Assembly: GCA_008921705.1 (NCBI GenBank)
Contig: VFFE01007633.1
Coordinates: 2,475,920-2,539,919, forward strand
From: Burhinus oedicnemus
Lineage: Eukaryota > Chordata > Aves > Charadriiformes > Burhinidae
Length of the DNA: 64,000 nt
Direction: 5' to 3'
The notes beneath the pieces were generated by a model that searched no databases, was not told the DNA's origin, and saw only the letters and a list, made by a program, of their open reading frames with translations. Of the stretch, positions 1-13,100 are shown piece by piece. Position numbers and translations under genes: made by a program. Numbering within the stretch: position 1 is the first letter of the stretch; each line of letters opens with the position of its first letter.

Positions 1-2682
1 TTTTGTCAGGCTACAAATATGTAGTTTGCATCACTTTTGCCCTCGTGGGGTTAGCTCACTACTCAGTACAGAGTCTCAGGGTGGGTTGGTCAGACCGCCT
101 GGGAGGTGCTGTGTGTTGTCTGCCCATATTGCACAGAACAGAGATGCACACGCAGACCATCCTACCACGTTACTAAGTGGACATTAAAATCCTGCTGATG
201 GGAAGGTGATTTCTTGAACTGCTCTAACTCAACAGCTTGCAATCATCTCAGTTTTTTCCTCTCTGTCAACTGAATGATACTTCAGTCTGTTGCTATATTC
301 TTGTTTTTCATTTTCTATTTACTTCCCTGGCTCTTTCCAGCCAGGATGAAGTTGTGGGCATGATTTACCAAAGGGTCTGCCACATGAACTTCACGTCCAC
401 ACGCTTGTATCACAGACAGTGAATATCTCTGCCAGGCCTCTCAGTCCCTCTTCTTGAGGAAACTGGTGTTTGCCTGCTTGCGGGTTAGCTCCCAAGCAGC
501 ATTCTCAGCCGACAGCCTGGCAGTTGTATGACTTTGTCATGGTTTGGGCTGGGCTGGCCAATAAACGAACGACAGATGTTCTTTAACCTCTCTCCCCTTC
601 ACAGAAGGGAGAGCATCTCCCTTCAGAGGAGCGGAGAAAAAATGAACAGAATAGTATGAATAACTTATTAAGACTTTTTTTTTGTCCCCATGGCAGTGTT
701 TTAGCATGGAATGCTAGGAATATATCTTTCTCTGCCACACGAAGAACATAGCTTCATTTGAAAGGCTGGGGCCTGAGCTCTTTCGAATCATCTGTTTGGG
801 GTGCTTGAGTGCATGCAAATAGATGTTTCATTTCTCGGTTAGCTCTTTATTAAAGCTGTGAGGTCTAATGCTTTGGCAGTGAAGTCTGGCTTTCTGTTCA
901 TTTTATTGATCTCTCTAATTTTTTCTCTTAACATATCAGACACTCTGCAAAGCACGTGATGTTCTAGATAACCTATTTACTTCCTGGGGTAAAATTCATG
1001 GCAGCTAGTCCACAAATGCAAAACCATCATGGTAATATCATAACAGCATTAACATTGGGATGCTGTGGTGGACTCAGGTCTGGATAAAATTTTGGTTTAA
1101 CTTGTGCATCTCGCTGACTGTATAAACTATCTTTCCTCTTCTGTTCACTAAGGTCATGAATTCAGCTGCTTTAGTTGAAATCACTGGATTCTATGGATTA
1201 CTTAAAATTTTAGTTGGAATGCTTTTTGTGGATCTTATACTTAAAAATTACAATATCTTAGTGTCAGCATTATAACGTAATCTAAAAATAGCTTTAGTTT
1301 ATGGCCATTCTGCCTTCTTATTTTGCTAGTCTTCATAGCCTAGCGCATTCACTCGTGTTGTCTCTTGATCTGGCATTCAGTTTCTCAGCTTGTCTTTGCA
1401 CCTGGTGCAAATACATTTAATTTTGTCGTTCTGCCTGGCATGAACATGACATGCATGCAAAATCTCATCTCATGGTTTGACACTTGCTATTAAATGTGGT
1501 GCTTTTCTCTTCCTTGTAATTCTGTAATTTTCCCTTTTGTGATTTAAAGAATGTCTAATTGCTAAATGAGTTGTCTTTGATGTCCATCTGCTTCAGAACA
1601 GGAATTTGGTATGTCGCTGTGATTATTGTTTTCCTTGTTCCCTCTCTGTTGTTGCAATGTGCATTCTAATTTTCACATTGTAGGAACTGACTCATTTCTG
1701 GTATCTCTGACAGCACTCTCTGTTTTCTCCAGGGTCAGGTGGAGTATCATATCTACTGAATCCATCCTCAGCTGCAGGTAATTCCAAAATAAATTCCTAT
1801 CAGTTAATTATGCCCTAACTTCAGAACAGCCACTGTTTCTGGTATAAGCAGCTCCTGTGGTGATCCTATAGGCACACTGTGTTCCCCTTTCTACAGACTA
1901 CATTGTCTCACAGACTCAAGTGTTCAGGTAGAGTTATAAAGCTTTAACTAATTTGTTCTGCCATACATTTAAGAATGAAAGGAACTTTTCCATAGCCTGA
2001 TCGAGTGAAAGGAGCACCTTGTGGGAGAAACCGAGTTTCATTCTGGTTCCTTGCTTTGCGACAGGGCATGAGTTGCTTTACTCCTGAGAAAGCATAGCTA
2101 CACTTCCAATTGAGCTGGGCTCAGTATCCAAGGGATTGGCAAAAATTATAACAGTGACACAAGATCAGGTCTTTTTCAGTTTTGGGAGTGTCACATTACA
2201 CTTCTGCCTTATGGGAACTGGAAACAAGCCAAACCCAGACAGGTATGTCTACCCACATGGGCAGTCCCTGCCTATACTGAAGAGGTGGTTATTATTGCCT
2301 CTTTCATTGCCAAAATTATGACCAACATGCTCTTTTCTCATCCAATGTCTGCCTATTACATTAGTGCATTTCGAAGCTTATCTTTTTCTCAAGACTGTCT
2401 TGAAAAAATCTACCTTTTTATGAGTTTTGCCTGTGCTTGCTATGGTATCTCACACAGGAGCAGGCCGCACAACTGAGTTTCTCAGATTTTTGAGCTGGTG
2501 CCTGATACCTGCAGTATCCCCATGGGCAGGAGGACACCCACAGGTTTGCTTTCCTCTATAAAAGGCCTTTGCACCCTCCTTGTATTTCCTCCTGGTCCTT
2601 CCTGGTCCTAGCTGTGGTAGCCACTTTGCAGACCTCGTTTCACTGGCAACTTGGATTCATATTAGGACACCTGTAACTCCAG
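1..2682. other. Downstream flank, no gene recognised
   Basis: AT-rich intergenic sequence. Apart from the LTR fragment at 535-660, I see no coding exon, RNA gene or dated repeat. Short open frames here lack homology that I recognise and have no splice context. Confidence 0.6.
535..660 (-). mobile_element. LTR fragment, same family as the intron-1 solo LTR
   Basis: Begins TGTCATGGTTTGGGCTGG, the reverse complement of the LTR 3' terminus seen at 5741, and keeps the following ACGACAGATG and CTCTCTCCCC segments. Similarity fades after about 660, so only the terminal part of the LTR is present or recognisable. Confidence 0.7.
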
Positions 2683-3860
2683 TCATAGAATGGTTAGAGT
2701 TGGAAGGGACCTTAAAGATAATCTAGTTCCAACCCCCCTGCCATGGGCAAGGACACCTCCCATTAGACCAGATTGCTCGAAGCCCCATCCAACCTGGCCT
2801 TGAATGCTTCCAGCAATGGGGCCTCCACAACTTCCCTGGGCAACCTGTTCCAGTGCCTCACAACCCTCAGAGTGAAAAATTTCTTCCTGAGATCTAATCT
2901 AAATCTACCCTCTTCCAGCTTGAAGCCATTACCCCTCATCCTATCACTACATGCCCTTGTAAAAAGTCCCTCTCCAGCTTTCTGGTAGGCCCCTTTCAGA
3001 TACTAGAAGGCTGCCATAAGGTCTTCCTAGAGCCTTCTCTTCTCCAGCTGAACAACCCCAACTCTCTCAGCTCATCCTCATATCAGAGGTGCTCTAACCC
3101 TCTGATCATCTTCCTGGCCCTCCTCTGGACCTGCTCCAACAGGTCCATGTCCTTCTTATGCTGAAGGCTCCAGAGTTGGACACAGTATTCCAGGTGGGGT
3201 CTCACCAGAGCAGAGTAGAGGGGGAGGATCACCTCCCTTGACCTGCTGGCCACACTTCTTTTGATCCAGCCCAGGATACGGTTGGCCTTCTGGGCTGTGA
3301 GAGCACATTGCTGGCTCATGTTGAGCTTTTCATCCACCAGTACCCCCAAGTCCTTCTCCTCAGGGATGCTCTCAATCCATTCTCTGCCCAGCCTGTATTT
3401 GTGCATGGGATTGCCCATACCCATGTGCAGGACCTTGCACTTGGCCTTGTTGACCTTTCTGAGGCTGGCATGGGCCCACCTCTCAAGCCTGTCCAAGTCC
3501 CTCTGGATGGCATCCCTTCCCTCCAGTGTGTTGACCACTCCACACAGCTTGGTGTCATCGGCAAACTTGCTGAGGGTGCACTCAATCCCAACATCCATGT
3601 CCTCAGCAAAGATGTTAAATAATACCGGTTACAGTACCAACCCCTGAGGAACACCACTCATCGCTGCTCGCCACTTGGACATTGAGCTGTTGACTGCAAC
3701 ACTTTGAGTGTGACTGTCCAGCCAGTTCCTTACCCACCGAGTGGTCCATCAGTCAAATCCATGTCTCTCCAATTTAGAGACCAGGATGTCATGGGAGACA
3801 GTGTCAAATGCCTTGCACAAGTCCAGGTAGGTGACATCTGTTGCTCTCTAATGGTGCAAG
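2683..3860 (-). mobile_element. CR1 LINE, 5'-truncated copy 1
   Basis: The plus strand opens with the reverse complement of the CR1 3' tail (TCATAGAATGG, then GGAAGGGACC). Reading on the minus strand gives the C-terminal part of the CR1 reverse-transcriptase ORF; a stretch of 171 codons (3598-3083) is open and holds the FADDTKL catalytic motif. Further codons are recognisable in other frames to about 3860, so there are frame breaks. It lies in the ELOVL5 downstream flank. The upper boundary is approximate. Confidence 0.92.
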
Positions 3861-5342
3861 ACAACACCTTGTTCTCCAAAAATCCAATGGACTCTACTGC
3901 AGCTAAAGTCATCACACGCTAACAGATGAATTTCCTAAAAGTGATGACAGCAGCATTGTTCCCCATGTCACAGCCCTTGCCCCGCTTTCTCTCTCCACTC
4001 CCGCTCACCTATCTCCCAGTTAACTGGAGAGTGCACAATACAATATCTACAATACTTACAGCTTTTCCGAATTGTTTTCCCTTACAGAAAATCAGGCAGC
4101 AAAACTAGTAGCCCAGGATGCCTGGTTTGTTCTTTAGCTCTGAGGCTGACCTGCCCTGTTTTGCGTTGATTGAGCTGGGTTGCAGAACGACTGACTACCT
4201 TGTCAAGCACTCATGCAACCTGAACCCCAAGCCCACTGAAAGCTGGGTATGTCTCTATAAAGCAACGTAGGTACGGGAAGCTACATTACCAGGTTGCTCT
4301 GCCAAGGTTACTTAGCTCTGCTGGCTGTAGTTTTTCTCTCTTCCACTACATTGTGACACGCAGAATTTCTTTCTGCCTTTCTGCCCAGTTTGATGGATGT
4401 CAGACCAGCCTTGCTATAAAAGCCTGTCCACATGAACAGCATGGTATTGCAGGTTGTTCTGAGTCTGCTCCAAACAACTCGCTGCCTCTCAAAAGATGGA
4501 CCCTGCGTTTGAAACTAAATACAGTACAGTTTTCAGCATATCTAATAACATGGTGCAGCAATATTCTGGTAATCTGATGACACGCTCTGATGATTGCCCA
4601 CATATTTGCTATCATACTGCAGCACAAACTGCAGCGGGAGTTTAATAAGTATCACCGGGTTTCCTTACACCTCGTGCTCCTATCAGCACAGGAGGACAAG
4701 CCTGTCTTTCGTTTTCTCTGCATTTCACTTGTCCATTTGTCCTTCACAAAGATGAACCCCAACAGCTTTTTCTGCACAAGCTGTTACTGAGCTAAAGCCT
4801 CCGGACTTGTGGCTGTGACAGCAGCGAGGAGGGCAGCGTGTAGCACGGTCCAGGGCACACAGATCTAGGGACCTTGCTGTCAGCATTGGCATGAAAAAGC
4901 AGAGACCAAGGATGGAAGGTACGGCATGGCGTGCATCAAACGCGAGTTGTTATTGACCGTCCTGAAACCCCAGACCTCCACACCGGTTCCCCTCTGTGGG
5001 CCCAACAGGAGCAGGAAGAAAACGAACGAGGAGTGGCAGCAGACAGGGAACCTGTGTGTTTGGACAGAAACCTGCAGGGACACCCACAGCCAGTGCTCAG
5101 CAGGAACTCCTGCTGACTATCTGGTGGTGTTTATACATCTTAACCTTATGTAAACAACGTACCTGCGGTGCTGTACAGCTCACTCCAAAGCACGGAGACC
5201 AAAATAACTTTACTGCTGCTTTCTAAATTACCTTGCTTCTAGCTGAATTCTAGGTAGTTGCTTCTTCGGGGATAGTCTAATGTTGTGCAAAAAATAACTT
5301 TTTTATTGCTGTTGATACACGAGTGAAAATTGCTTTTAACAG

Positions 5343-5355
5343 CCCCCCCCCCCCC
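5343..5355 (+). repeat. Poly(C) run, 13 bases
   Basis: C13 in intergenic DNA. A simple mononucleotide run that may vary in length between reads or individuals. Confidence 0.95.
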
Positions 5356-5607
5356 AATAACTTCAAGGCTGCTAAGCAGAGGTTCTTGCAAAATGAGACA
5401 GACAGAGAAAGTCAGGATGTTCTTGTCTATTCCTTCCACAGTATGTTCATGACTCCAACTCACCTTGACAAAGGGAGCAAATTGATCTGGAAAGCTCCAT
5501 ATGAGGAATTACAACTTCAGGACTGCTGGTAAAATAGTGGTGTCCTAGTGCCTCTAACTGGCAGCAGTTTTCATACCTTCTTCGGAAGCTCGCTGCCTGC
5601 ACCTGGT

Positions 5608-5741
5608 GTCATTAAAGTAGTTTAGTTCCTCCTAAACTCGTAAGTCTCTTTTCTTTCTATCCCTCCTCTCTTTGAAAAGAGAGGTGGGGGAGAGCATCTG
5701 TCGTTCCGCCTGATTGGGCCAATCTGGCCCAAACCATGACA
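5608..5741 (+). mobile_element. LTR 3' fragment, same family, bounded by direct repeats
   Basis: From TCATTAAAGTAG to CAAACCATGACA it matches the last ~135 bp of the solo LTR at 52205-52339, including the AGAGAGGTGGGGGAGA purine block and the inverted terminal TGGTTTG motif. Upstream LTR sequence is missing. The fragment is bounded by CACCTGGT at 5600-5607 and 5740-5747. Confidence 0.8.
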
Positions 5742-8700
5742 CCTGGTCAGAGACAAATTCTCAATACCCCTTCCTCACCGGGGGAGTCCTCTCTCCTTTC
5801 CCCATGGATTAGCTATGGCTTAGTCCTCTGGCTTTGCAAGTGATGATTTCCATTCTTAGCTGCTGTTCGCCCACTTAATTTTGCTGATCCTCCTCCTCAT
5901 TTAAAATATTTTAAATATCTAAGTTTTAAATAGGTACAAGCAAGAGATGCTCTTATAAATTCCCTTGCACATAAAGATGATGTCTTGTAATCTTGCCACT
6001 ACTGTGCATATTTGGGGCACACAAGTTTCCTAATACGTATTGTCCCTTAAGGCAGTCAAATCACTGAAATGAATCCCTAAAAGTTTTTGTACAGAAAAAG
6101 AGAAAAGCAACATCAAGAAAAGGGTCAATACTGTCCACTGGCATTAAGACCTGGTCTTGTAGCTTTTCTGAGGGACATGTGGAAAGTGGCAATTGGGATG
6201 GGGTATCAGGCCTTTAGCGAGTAACCATCCCAGAGGTGGAGACTGCTGCTCTCAGGCAACACCTGAGCTCACTGAGGCTTTTTTTTTAAGCCATAAAACT
6301 CACTTATTTGTATATAAAGAACTTGTGCAAAGGGACTTTTCAGCCATGACTATAGCAACCACTACAACATTTATTAGTCATGTAACAGTGAAAAAAAACC
6401 CCAGAAACATTAAACTACTTGGAATGCAAAGTTTAAGTGGTTACTTTTTCAGGGAAAGCTGCCTCTTTCACTCCCATTCAGCAAACTCTTCAAAAGGAAA
6501 AAAAAAACAAAGTTGAATCAGTCATCTCATTCAGAACAAACACCTTCTTAAGGAAAATAATCAAGTAAATGGCTGGATTTGGGATAAACATCTACTGTTA
6601 AGATCATACGGGCCATGTTATGCAACTTGGAGGGAAAACAGAGGACAAGATGGGAAAGGGCTTCCTGCAGGTGCAGGATGAACGATATGCCCTTGCACAT
6701 TGCTCTGGTCCGTTTTCTGTCACTGTCTTTGACAACCTATGGAGAAAGTTCACAAGGTAAAATGACTTCCAACCACCTTCAAACCCTTCCTTGGCTAAAC
6801 AGGCCTGGTAAATACCTCTGGTTAAAATGCTGTGGGGCAGTCAACTGCCAGTTTCAGTTCTCCTGCTTTCCTTTCTTCCTTGATACTGGCTCTTTGTTAG
6901 TATGTGAACCAGAGCTTTGCTGTAGTCTACAAACAGCAGAAGAGTTGGCCTGACTTTCAGGATCTTAAGAAATCAGCAGTTTCCACAGAGATGGCACAGA
7001 AGGTCCCACAGTGCCGCACATGCTCCAGCATAACTTCAGGAACCGCCATGTCACCTGAGTGTGCAAAAGGCAAATTCCCATTTGAATCTTGTGGGAACTG
7101 GAAACAGCAATACCTAAGCACAAGTTTGAAAGGGACGTTTATAAGGTGTTCAGGTTGTTCTGGGGGCAGACATTATCTGCTTGTTTGGGGTATTAATAGA
7201 TCCTGTTTCATGTGATTTACCTTCATATTTACCTACATGAAATTTAGCACAGCTACATGAAATTTAAAAAATGTTCCAGAATTGTAAAAGTTGGGAGTAA
7301 CAAACTTTGAAAGTCACCTAAACCCACCGCTTGGCTGAGCTGCTTCTTTCTGCCCCAAGCTGTATGCAGTTTGTGCCCAAATGCCCCATGCTTTTCCAGT
7401 TTTGCCTTAGGGTGGATTTTTTTTTTAAAGGGAAGTGCTCTGTGGTGACCTTAATAAATAAGAAATGGACACCTATGTTACGGAAGATCTCAAAAATCAC
7501 ATTGGAAAGTAAACACTACTAAAATACACTTTATACTTTCCCGTGGTAACTGAGTATCAACCCTAAAATGATTTGAAAGTCTCAAGAACAACTTGCCAAC
7601 TATTTTCAAAGAGCTGAAATGAGCTATGCGTGCTGAGATCATTAACAAGACCAAGAAAAGATGTATTCAGTGCAGTTTCCCATCTATTAGGTTACTCTGC
7701 CTCTCCAGCAGTCTCCAGAGAGAGCTCTGGCTGCTTCTTAAGGTCACTGAATCATTTCACTACAATAAATGATCTCGCTAGCTGGAAATGTTGGAGAGGC
7801 TCCCCGCGCCTCGGTGTTGATTTATCAGTGAGTCACTTTAATCTCTGCGCTCGTGGGTGAGAATGCACCGCACCCAACCTGCCGGCTGCCCCGTCCATTT
7901 TCTTTTCTTTGTCTTCCTTCATGTTCTTTTACTTTCCTAACAGCATTAAACCGATAGAGATCTCTGTATTTTACAGTCTGTGGGCAGAATGAGAATAGAG
8001 ACCAAAAAAAGCAAAACCCCACCAAGCATGATTCAGCCTCCCTGCTCTTGAGAGTCTTTGGCTTTGCCACTTGTAGGCAATTACAGGAAGGAGTCAGCAA
8101 TGTTCCCGCAGGGCCCTGACAGAGCAGGAGGACAAAGTGTCCTGGGGCAGGAACAAAGCCGTCTTCCACACCACTTGAAACTTGGAGACAGCAAGTATTG
8201 ACAGTCAGGACGTTGAAAGGCGTGCCAGTTTAAGAGTAGGTGACACGCATGGTTGGGCACACCATGTAATCAGTAACAGAAGGAATAGTAGGTCCCATCA
8301 GCCATGACTCTGTCATGGAGAGCGGTGGCATCTCCAAGCTGCGATCCAGCAGAGCATGGACAAAGACCAATGTATCTTTGAAAAATGCCCTTATTTCCCT
8401 TGATAGGAGACAGCAGGCTGTTCCCTTGGTGAAACAAATTCCAAAAACATAACCTGCAAGCCCTTGGTAACATTTTCTCTCCTTACCCCCAAGTGTGCAA
8501 GACATTTCTTTTCCAGCTTTGTTTTCTGTTTCACCTTTATAACTTGCCTTTCTTTAAAGCTCAGTTCTCTATTTGACTGAATCCTTGTAGAAGATAGGTA
8601 CAAGCAAGCAGCACTCTGTTACTAACAGGGTAGTTCAGTAGCACTGGTTACAAACCAAGCTATTGTCAGGGTTTTCTTCTATGCATTATAGCACAGGTGA

Positions 8701-9790
8701 GCTTTGATGCGGTCCTCGGGAGGCAAAGTGGCTTTGAATGGGTGTTTCCTTACTTGTAGGAAGCCGAGTGCAGAATAAAGAATCAAAGGAGCAAACGGAC
8801 TAAGTAAAACCTGAATCTTTGGTTAAATATTAAGGTAGCTGAACAGAGACAGACGAAGAGTAAAGGGCTTAAGAAGTGAGGGTGAATTTTTCTAACAACA
8901 GGTATTAACAAATATGGAACATACAACATCTCAAAATGAATATGGGACTGCTTGTCCAAGCAGATGAGTTTTATTTATTTGTTTACTTACTGTTTAATAA
9001 GACAGAAGAAAACCATGTTAATTTAGCAATGACTGTGCAAGAAATGTGGAATTCTGAGTGGTGGAGCCTGACGTAAACAAAAGACATAAACAAAATGCTT
9101 GAAACAGACGGGTACAGAGCATAAGCTGTGACCATCACATTTTCTTGATAGCATCTTTCCTGAACTCCAGAGAAAAGGTGAAAGCTATGCTGTGTCTGGT
9201 GGGGAAGATCCAGGGGAGAGACCCCCAAAACTACGGAACACCCACTTAGGCTAGTAAAATCAAGCTAATTTTCAGGTATTTTGGAAATTGTAATTTAGCC
9301 TTCCTGGCCTGTACTTAGCTGAAACATTTAGGAAGAGAAGGCCTAGCTCTGGAGTGGCCCTGGAGCAGGGCAGCCCATGAAGCATTAACTCCAGAGGAAA
9401 GATTAGCAGGAGCCCTTTGGTGCCAGCCTTTGCGTTTCAGCGCTGCTCAGGTGAGGTAGGGGGGTGAAGACAAGGACATGGTTGTGCTATTTGTCGTATG
9501 ATTACAAAGCTCTTTTTTAAAAGTTCAGTTTGAAACTGGTTGCTTTAGGGTGACATTTACTTCCTTCTCTTAGTCACTCTTAGAGTTCATCTATGCAAAG
9601 AAGTTCATACGCTATAAACTTGTCACCGGTTTTCCACTGCAGCAACTCCTGCGCAGGGATGCTTGGCTTGGGTGGAGTCCAAGGTACTTCACTCCACTTT
9701 TTTGGAGGAGCAAAGCTATTGCAGTTGCTTGCCCCTGTAAACAAGATCTCAGATGTCTGTCTCCTCTCACTCTCTGCACTGCCACAATAA

Positions 9791-10160
9791 TCACAGAATA
9801 ATTTGGGTTAGAGGGACCCTCTGGAGATCACCCAGCTCAAGGCAAGGCTAACTTTGAAGTTACAGCAGGCTGCTCAGGGCCCCACCAGCTTAAATCTGAA
9901 CATCTCCAAGAATGGAGATCCCATAGCCTCTCTGGGAAGCCTGTGCCAGTCTTTCAACACTCTCACTGTGAAGGATTTTTTCCGTATATTTAATCTGAAT
10001 TTCCCTTGCTGCAACTTATGCCTTTGTCCTTTCACTGTACCTCTTGATCTTCTGCTGTGCCCCTCCAAGAAGAACCTGCTGTTTCTCCTCCGTATCACTC
10101 TCCAGGCAGCTGAGGACAGCAATGAGGTGTCCCCCCCCTTTAGTCTGCAGCACCCTGAAT
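9791..10160 (-). mobile_element. CR1 LINE, old 3' fragment, copy 2
   Basis: The plus strand begins CACAGAATAATTTGGGTTAG and continues through the CR1 3' region. The minus strand encodes the diverged terminal block RLPREAMGSPFLEMF, equivalent to the [10 protein letters not shown] block of fresher copies. It is more decayed than the other copies here. The boundary near 10160 is approximate. Confidence 0.85.
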
Positions 10161-13100
10161 CTTGATGCTCTCTGGTAGACAGAGGACCTGGAAACGCAGA
10201 TGCTTTGCCAATAGGCATCCTCAAAAAGAGAGGACAGTTGAAAGACTTCAGCCATCTTAAGTACGGACAAACCACTTCAAAATATCTCAAGTTGCCTCAA
10301 AGCCCAGTGGAGTCAGGGAAAAAGGTCACCCCCACCAAACATTAGTGGGTTGGATATCCAACCTCCCTCAATTAGAAGTTAAACATGGGATACTGCCTTT
10401 ACTCGTTCAGTTCTTATGCTGCTAAAGTCCCAGGTAGGATTTGATCCGGGATCTTCAGTTTCACAGGACAAAAGAGTCAAGCCAGAGCGTCCTCTAAGTT
10501 GGCATCTTGCAGACCTCTTCATTTCCCCACCAGATCACATTATTTTTAGAATGTGTTCAGTCTCCTTATGACCTGGTTTCTTCACATTATACCATGAATG
10601 ATTAACGTATAACCTTTCCCTTAGGAGGAACCTGCATCTCAACAGCTAGTAAAGTTATTACAGTTCTGCGACTCAAGTGCACTTCTGGTCCACTCATCAA
10701 ATATATTTCTCATCATTATTTTGAAAGAACGTTGCTGCACTGAAGCGATTTGATCTTTCGGCAGCTGACAGGACAAGGCTTGCTTTACAGGTAGCTGCTT
10801 TAGTACGGCACACATCAAACAGGGTCCTGGACACCTAGGACTGTGTATCCTCTTTCAATTTATGTTTTAGTACTGCTTGTAGGAGAGTACGTTTGTGTTG
10901 TGTTTCTCCATGGGTCGCTTTGACAGAAATGGGAAAACCTATGGTACTTTTAACAAAATAACTGAAAAAATATCAGCTAAAATAAAGAGCAAGGAAATGT
11001 TGCCTTAGGACCCCAGTGGCACCCGGTGTTCAGGCAATGGACATGGTATTTCCTGGGGAAAGGTTCCTGGGCACTTGCCAGACCACTGCAGTGTGTGCAT
11101 CTGAAGGGACGGTATTTGATGCAGGACCATCACAGAGCGGAGAGAATGAAAACTGGCTCCCAGCTGCTGGCCATCCTCGCTCCTCCGGCAGTACTCCAGC
11201 AGAGCACAGTGCTGAGGATGGGCCCAGGGAGGTCAGTGGAACTGAGGAGAAGAGGAAGACCAGCAACCATTTTTCTTCCTCTCCCATTGCCCCCATATTC
11301 CACTGTATCTCAGTTTTCCCCCGGGTGGGGTCTCAGCTTGTGCTGAGCTCCCATTGCCCAGGACAGAGGCCAGGTACCAGGACAGAGGTGTTCCCCTGCA
11401 ACCCACAGCTAGCCAAACTGCTCCGTCTGAAAGGTGACAAGGGTTAACATGACCACCAAGAGTTGCAGCACTTGTTTCAACATCAGTATTGCAATGCTGT
11501 TCATGCTAATCTGAATATCAACCCATTTCCCCCTCTACAGATCTTTTAAATGACCCCACTCAGCAACAGCCATCAAGACTGGAGACAAGAGTTATAAGAT
11601 GAAGAAGAGCTTTCACTAAGCAAAACATTATGAGGTAGTCTGCTCCAGAAGGTGCTACTAGCAAACAGCAACATCAGTATACGCAGCTGAAGTCCACCAC
11701 CAGGTTTGTGTACAGACAAGAGGAAGAGAGGCAGCATGATTGCCAGCTGACCTGGTAATCATTTGACCCAGGCTGACACCCCCAAAAGCAAAACCATGCC
11801 TGGATGGTGAATGCAGCCATTTGACATGAGGCCAAAGGAAGAAAGGAGTAAAGACATAGAACACATGTCTTAGTGCTGCTCGAAGGAAACCTACCCTTGC
11901 ATCAAGCCTGAGCTGCAGCTGCTTTGCAGAGAGCAGGGTTGGTTTTGGGTGTTCATTAAGCACCTACTGCTGAGACAGACAGTAAATGCAGCCGATCAGA
12001 ATACTGATCCGGTGTCGTGTTCACATCTATGCAGAATCTCCTTCACCTTGCTGAATATAAGGGCAATTCAGTTCATATTCTCCAGTTTCTCTTCCTGTCC
12101 CTCTCTTCTCAAAACTGCCACCAGGGCATCATTCTTTCTTGCTCACTAGAGTCTCTCTCCTCATTAGCTTTTTCTTCCGGCAGTTTATGTGTCTTCTGTT
12201 TCCTCTGAATGCTTTCCACTGAACCGCATTCCCTCATTTTTTCCTAAATAGCCTCCTGCTTTGCTCAACAGAAGGGGCCAATGGTGGTCTTTCCCCAGGG
12301 CTCCAGCTGTGATCTCTGAAAAACTGCAGGACCTTGATTATCATTAATTCTAGTTAACACAACCAAATCCCATGGTGAGCATCCCTCACCACACTGTTTT
12401 AGAAGCTCACTCATTCTATACTCCCATAATTCTGCACATTTTCACGTTTGCTCCCAGGTGAGTCAGTCTGATCCGCACAACTCTGAGGCGTCAGAGCAGG
12501 GAGGATGCTTTGTGCTGTAATACAGGGAAGCTGCTCTCCTAGCACCAACCTTCCTGGTCCTCCTCCAAGTCCAGACATTTTGGGTTTTGCTCACCCAACT
12601 GTATCTAATATAAAGCACGATAAATACTGAATACTATTAAATAATTACCAGCCATTTGTATGTCCTGGACAGCTGGTGATGTATTACATTAATAACCATT
12701 ACAGGTTAAGCTTTAGTGTAAAAATACATTTGATTTGAGATTTAGGCTGAGTTTAATGAGTTTTTTCGTTTTTTCTTCCTTGCTTAAATGCCTTCATTCA
12801 CCTCTACCTATAGAATGCTCTGAAATAGTCCTGGGCATCAGGATACACAGACCTGCATTCTGATCATTTTAATCAAAATCCTGTTTTTCCCTGAAAGCCA
12901 GCACTCCCAAGGTTATTTGTGTAATCAAGGTCAGATGCATCATAAAAGCTGTTACGTAGGATATGCTTGCTTTTACTCTCCTCTTCCTTTACGACCCCTG
13001 TTTCCACACTAGGAAAAGCTCTTGATTACAAAGTCTTTGCAGCGGTGAAATAAAGGGCAACAAGCTGTTTTATTCTTGCCTCTGTTATGCAAAATTGATT

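Larger units (their letters stand above)
3861..9790. other. Intergenic stretch, no gene recognised
   Basis: Contains the C13 run and the bounded LTR fragment at 5608-5741. The rest shows no open frame with family resemblance. Frames of about 100 codons (for example 6193-6516 and 6615-6953) look like chance. Confidence 0.6.

Noticed and set aside
3261..3647. Plus-strand frames opposite the CR1 reverse transcriptase
   Set aside because: They are antisense shadows of the CR1 coding region in copy 1; similar shadows occur opposite copies 4 and 5.
10425..10500. Possible minus-strand tRNA gene (B-box-like GGATCAAATCC)
   Set aside because: The T-arm and acceptor stem do not pair and the A-box has mismatches. 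At most a decayed tRNA-derived SINE piece.
11016..11447. 143-codon plus-strand frame
   Set aside because: No recognisable domain, no splice context, and overlapping frames on both strands of similar length; consistent with chance.
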